This document shows positions 5,494 through 6,512 of a DNA stretch of 6,512 nt, one piece after another; positions within the stretch are counted from its first letter, which is position 1; each line of letters starts with the position of its first letter. This DNA is from Pirellulaceae bacterium (lineage in GTDB: Bacteria > Planctomycetota > Planctomycetia > Pirellulales > Pirellulaceae), in NCBI GenBank assembly GCA_022448645.1, contig JAKVBZ010000163.1, forward strand, positions 1 through 6,512, written 5' to 3'. The position numbers and the translations under genes are program-made. The notes under the pieces were generated by a model. The model was not told where the DNA came from and made no database searches. It saw only the letters and a list, made by a program, of their open reading frames with translations.

Positions 5494-5500
5494 GGAGAAG
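5494..5500 (+). promoter_or_regulatory. Ribosome binding site deciding the glycosyltransferase start
   Basis: GGAGAAG with 5 nt to GTG 5506 (8 nt counted from GGAG). The in-frame ATG at 5488 lies upstream of this motif and has only C-rich sequence before it, so GTG 5506 is favoured. Confidence 0.5.
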
Positions 5501-5505
5501 TTCTC

Positions 5506-6495
5506 GTGGCCTCCCAGAATCGCGTGAAAATATCGATCGTCTCGCCCGTTTATCACGGCAGTGGTTGCCTGCGAGAACTCTACCAGAGACTGATCCAGGT
5601 GCTGGAAGATCTGGTTGATTCGTTTGAAATCATCCTGGTCAATGACGCCAGTCCTGATGATTCATGGGATATCATCCTGGAACTGGCGGCAGCTGATTCC
5701 CGCGTTAAGGGTATCGATCTTTCACGTAATTTTGGACAACACTGTGCGATCACCGCCGGCCTTGACCATACTGCCGGTGACTGGGTTATCGTGATGGATT
5801 GTGACCTCCAGGATCGACCAGAGGAAATTCCTCGCCTCTATGAACGCGCACATGAAGGATATGACATCGTCTTTGCTCGGCGCAAGAATCGCAAAGACGG
5901 ATTCCTCAAGAAGCTTTCATCTCAATGTTTCCATCGCTTCTATAACTTCTTAAGTGATATCAAGACCGATCGCGATGTCTCAAATTTCTCGATTGTCTCC
6001 TCAACCGTCGTTACTGCCATGGGAGAACTTCGTGAACGAAACCGAGCCTACTCTGTCTTCCTTCAATGGGTCGGTTTTCAAACATCTTACATTGATGTTG
6101 AACATGGCAAGCGATTTAGTGGAAGGAGTAGTTACAGCCTGACAAAATCTATTCGGCTGGCCGTTGAAGCAATCACTTCGCAGTCAAACAAACCTCTGCG
6201 AATATCGATCTACATCGGCTTCTTGATGTCTGCTGTTTCGTTCCTGTACGCAGCCTATCGAGTGATTCGATACTACCTAGTTGGAGTCCCGGTAGAAGGC
6301 TGGACGAGCCTCATGGTAGCCGGGGTTTTTATCGGTGGACTGATCCTGGCTAACCTAGGTGTCGTCGGACTCTACTTAGGAAAAGTCTTTGATGAAAGTA
6401 AGCACCGCCCACTCTACGTGACGCGACAACTGGTGAACGTAGAAACGGCCGATGCTCAACCGTCGACAGATAATCCCGAAGAGCCGATCGGCTAA
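5506..6495 (+). CDS. GT2 family membrane glycosyltransferase (GtrB/DPM1-like)
   Basis: Transfers a sugar from a nucleotide donor, most likely to a polyprenyl phosphate at the cytoplasmic face of the inner membrane, as in GtrB, ArnC and DPM1 relatives. The 329 residues show a GT-A domain opening KISIVSPVYHGSG (8-20), ILVNDASPDDSW (43-54), SRNFGQHCAITAG (73-85), and the metal-binding DCD (98-100) followed by LQDRPEEIP. Further on, FLQWVGF (185-191) and the GKRFSGRSSYSL stretch (201-212) are typical of this subgroup. Two C-terminal membrane segments span about 233-254 and 268-291. The tail (310-329) is hydrophilic and acidic. GTG 5506 is preferred because GGAG lies 8 nt upstream; ATG 5488 is the alternative and adds six residues. 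The gene is oriented away from its left neighbours. Its role could be cell-envelope, O-antigen or lipid-linked sugar synthesis; donor and acceptor cannot be told. Confidence 0.9.
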   Translation: MASQNRVKISIVSPVYHGSGCLRELYQRLIQVLEDLVDSFEIILVNDASPDDSWDIILELAAADSRVKGIDLSRNFGQHCAITAGLDHTAGDWVIVMDCDLQDRPEEIPRLYERAHEGYDIVFARRKNRKDGFLKKLSSQCFHRFYNFLSDIKTDRDVSNFSIVSSTVVTAMGELRERNRAYSVFLQWVGFQTSYIDVEHGKRFSGRSSYSLTKSIRLAVEAITSQSNKPLRISIYIGFLMSAVSFLYAAYRVIRYYLVGVPVEGWTSLMVAGVFIGGLILANLGVVGLYLGKVFDESKHRPLYVTRQLVNVETADAQPSTDNPEEPIG

Positions 6496-6512
6496 GTCTT
6501 GGCGGGCTTGCC

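Overview
This window most likely comes from a planctomycete, probably of the Pirellula/Rhodopirellula group. I infer this from the moderate GC content, the ilvN wording, the weak or variable Shine-Dalgarno sites, and the exported sugar-enzyme-like proteins. No rRNA, tRNA, CRISPR array or transposase is visible.

Layout, left to right. Positions 1-210 (minus) hold the first 70 codons of the acetolactate synthase small subunit, with a 139-bp non-coding block directly upstream. Two minus-strand gene pairs follow. The first pair, read from 2353 down to 428, is a six-bladed beta-propeller resembling peptidyl-alpha-hydroxyglycine lyase (PAL), then an acetamidase/formamidase-family protein 18 nt downstream. 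The second pair, read from 4967 down to 2549, is an exported protein with two apparent beta-sandwich regions. It overlaps by 14 nt an exported glycoside-hydrolase-like TIM-barrel protein. A 520-bp non-coding stretch (4968-5487) follows. Last comes a plus-strand GT2 membrane glycosyltransferase of the GtrB/DPM1-like type (5506-6495).

How they may work together. PAL chemistry splits an alpha-hydroxyglycine adduct into a primary amide and glyoxylate, and the neighbouring family hydrolyses small amides to ammonia and an acid. The pair therefore reads as a possible two-step amide-nitrogen salvage module (inference). The exported pair looks like a glycan-binding and glycan-processing unit. The glycosyltransferase probably acts on a lipid-linked sugar and is transcribed away from the rest.

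Most unusual point. The four-gene block is bracketed by two imperfect direct copies (211-349 and 5103-5240, about 73% identical by hand alignment) of the ilvN upstream region. Both copies keep the same minus-strand promoter-like pair, TTGTTC-N17-TAGGAT. Copy B may also carry a scrap of the ilvN 5' coding region. This suggests that the block was inserted at, or captured by, a duplicated ilvN promoter.
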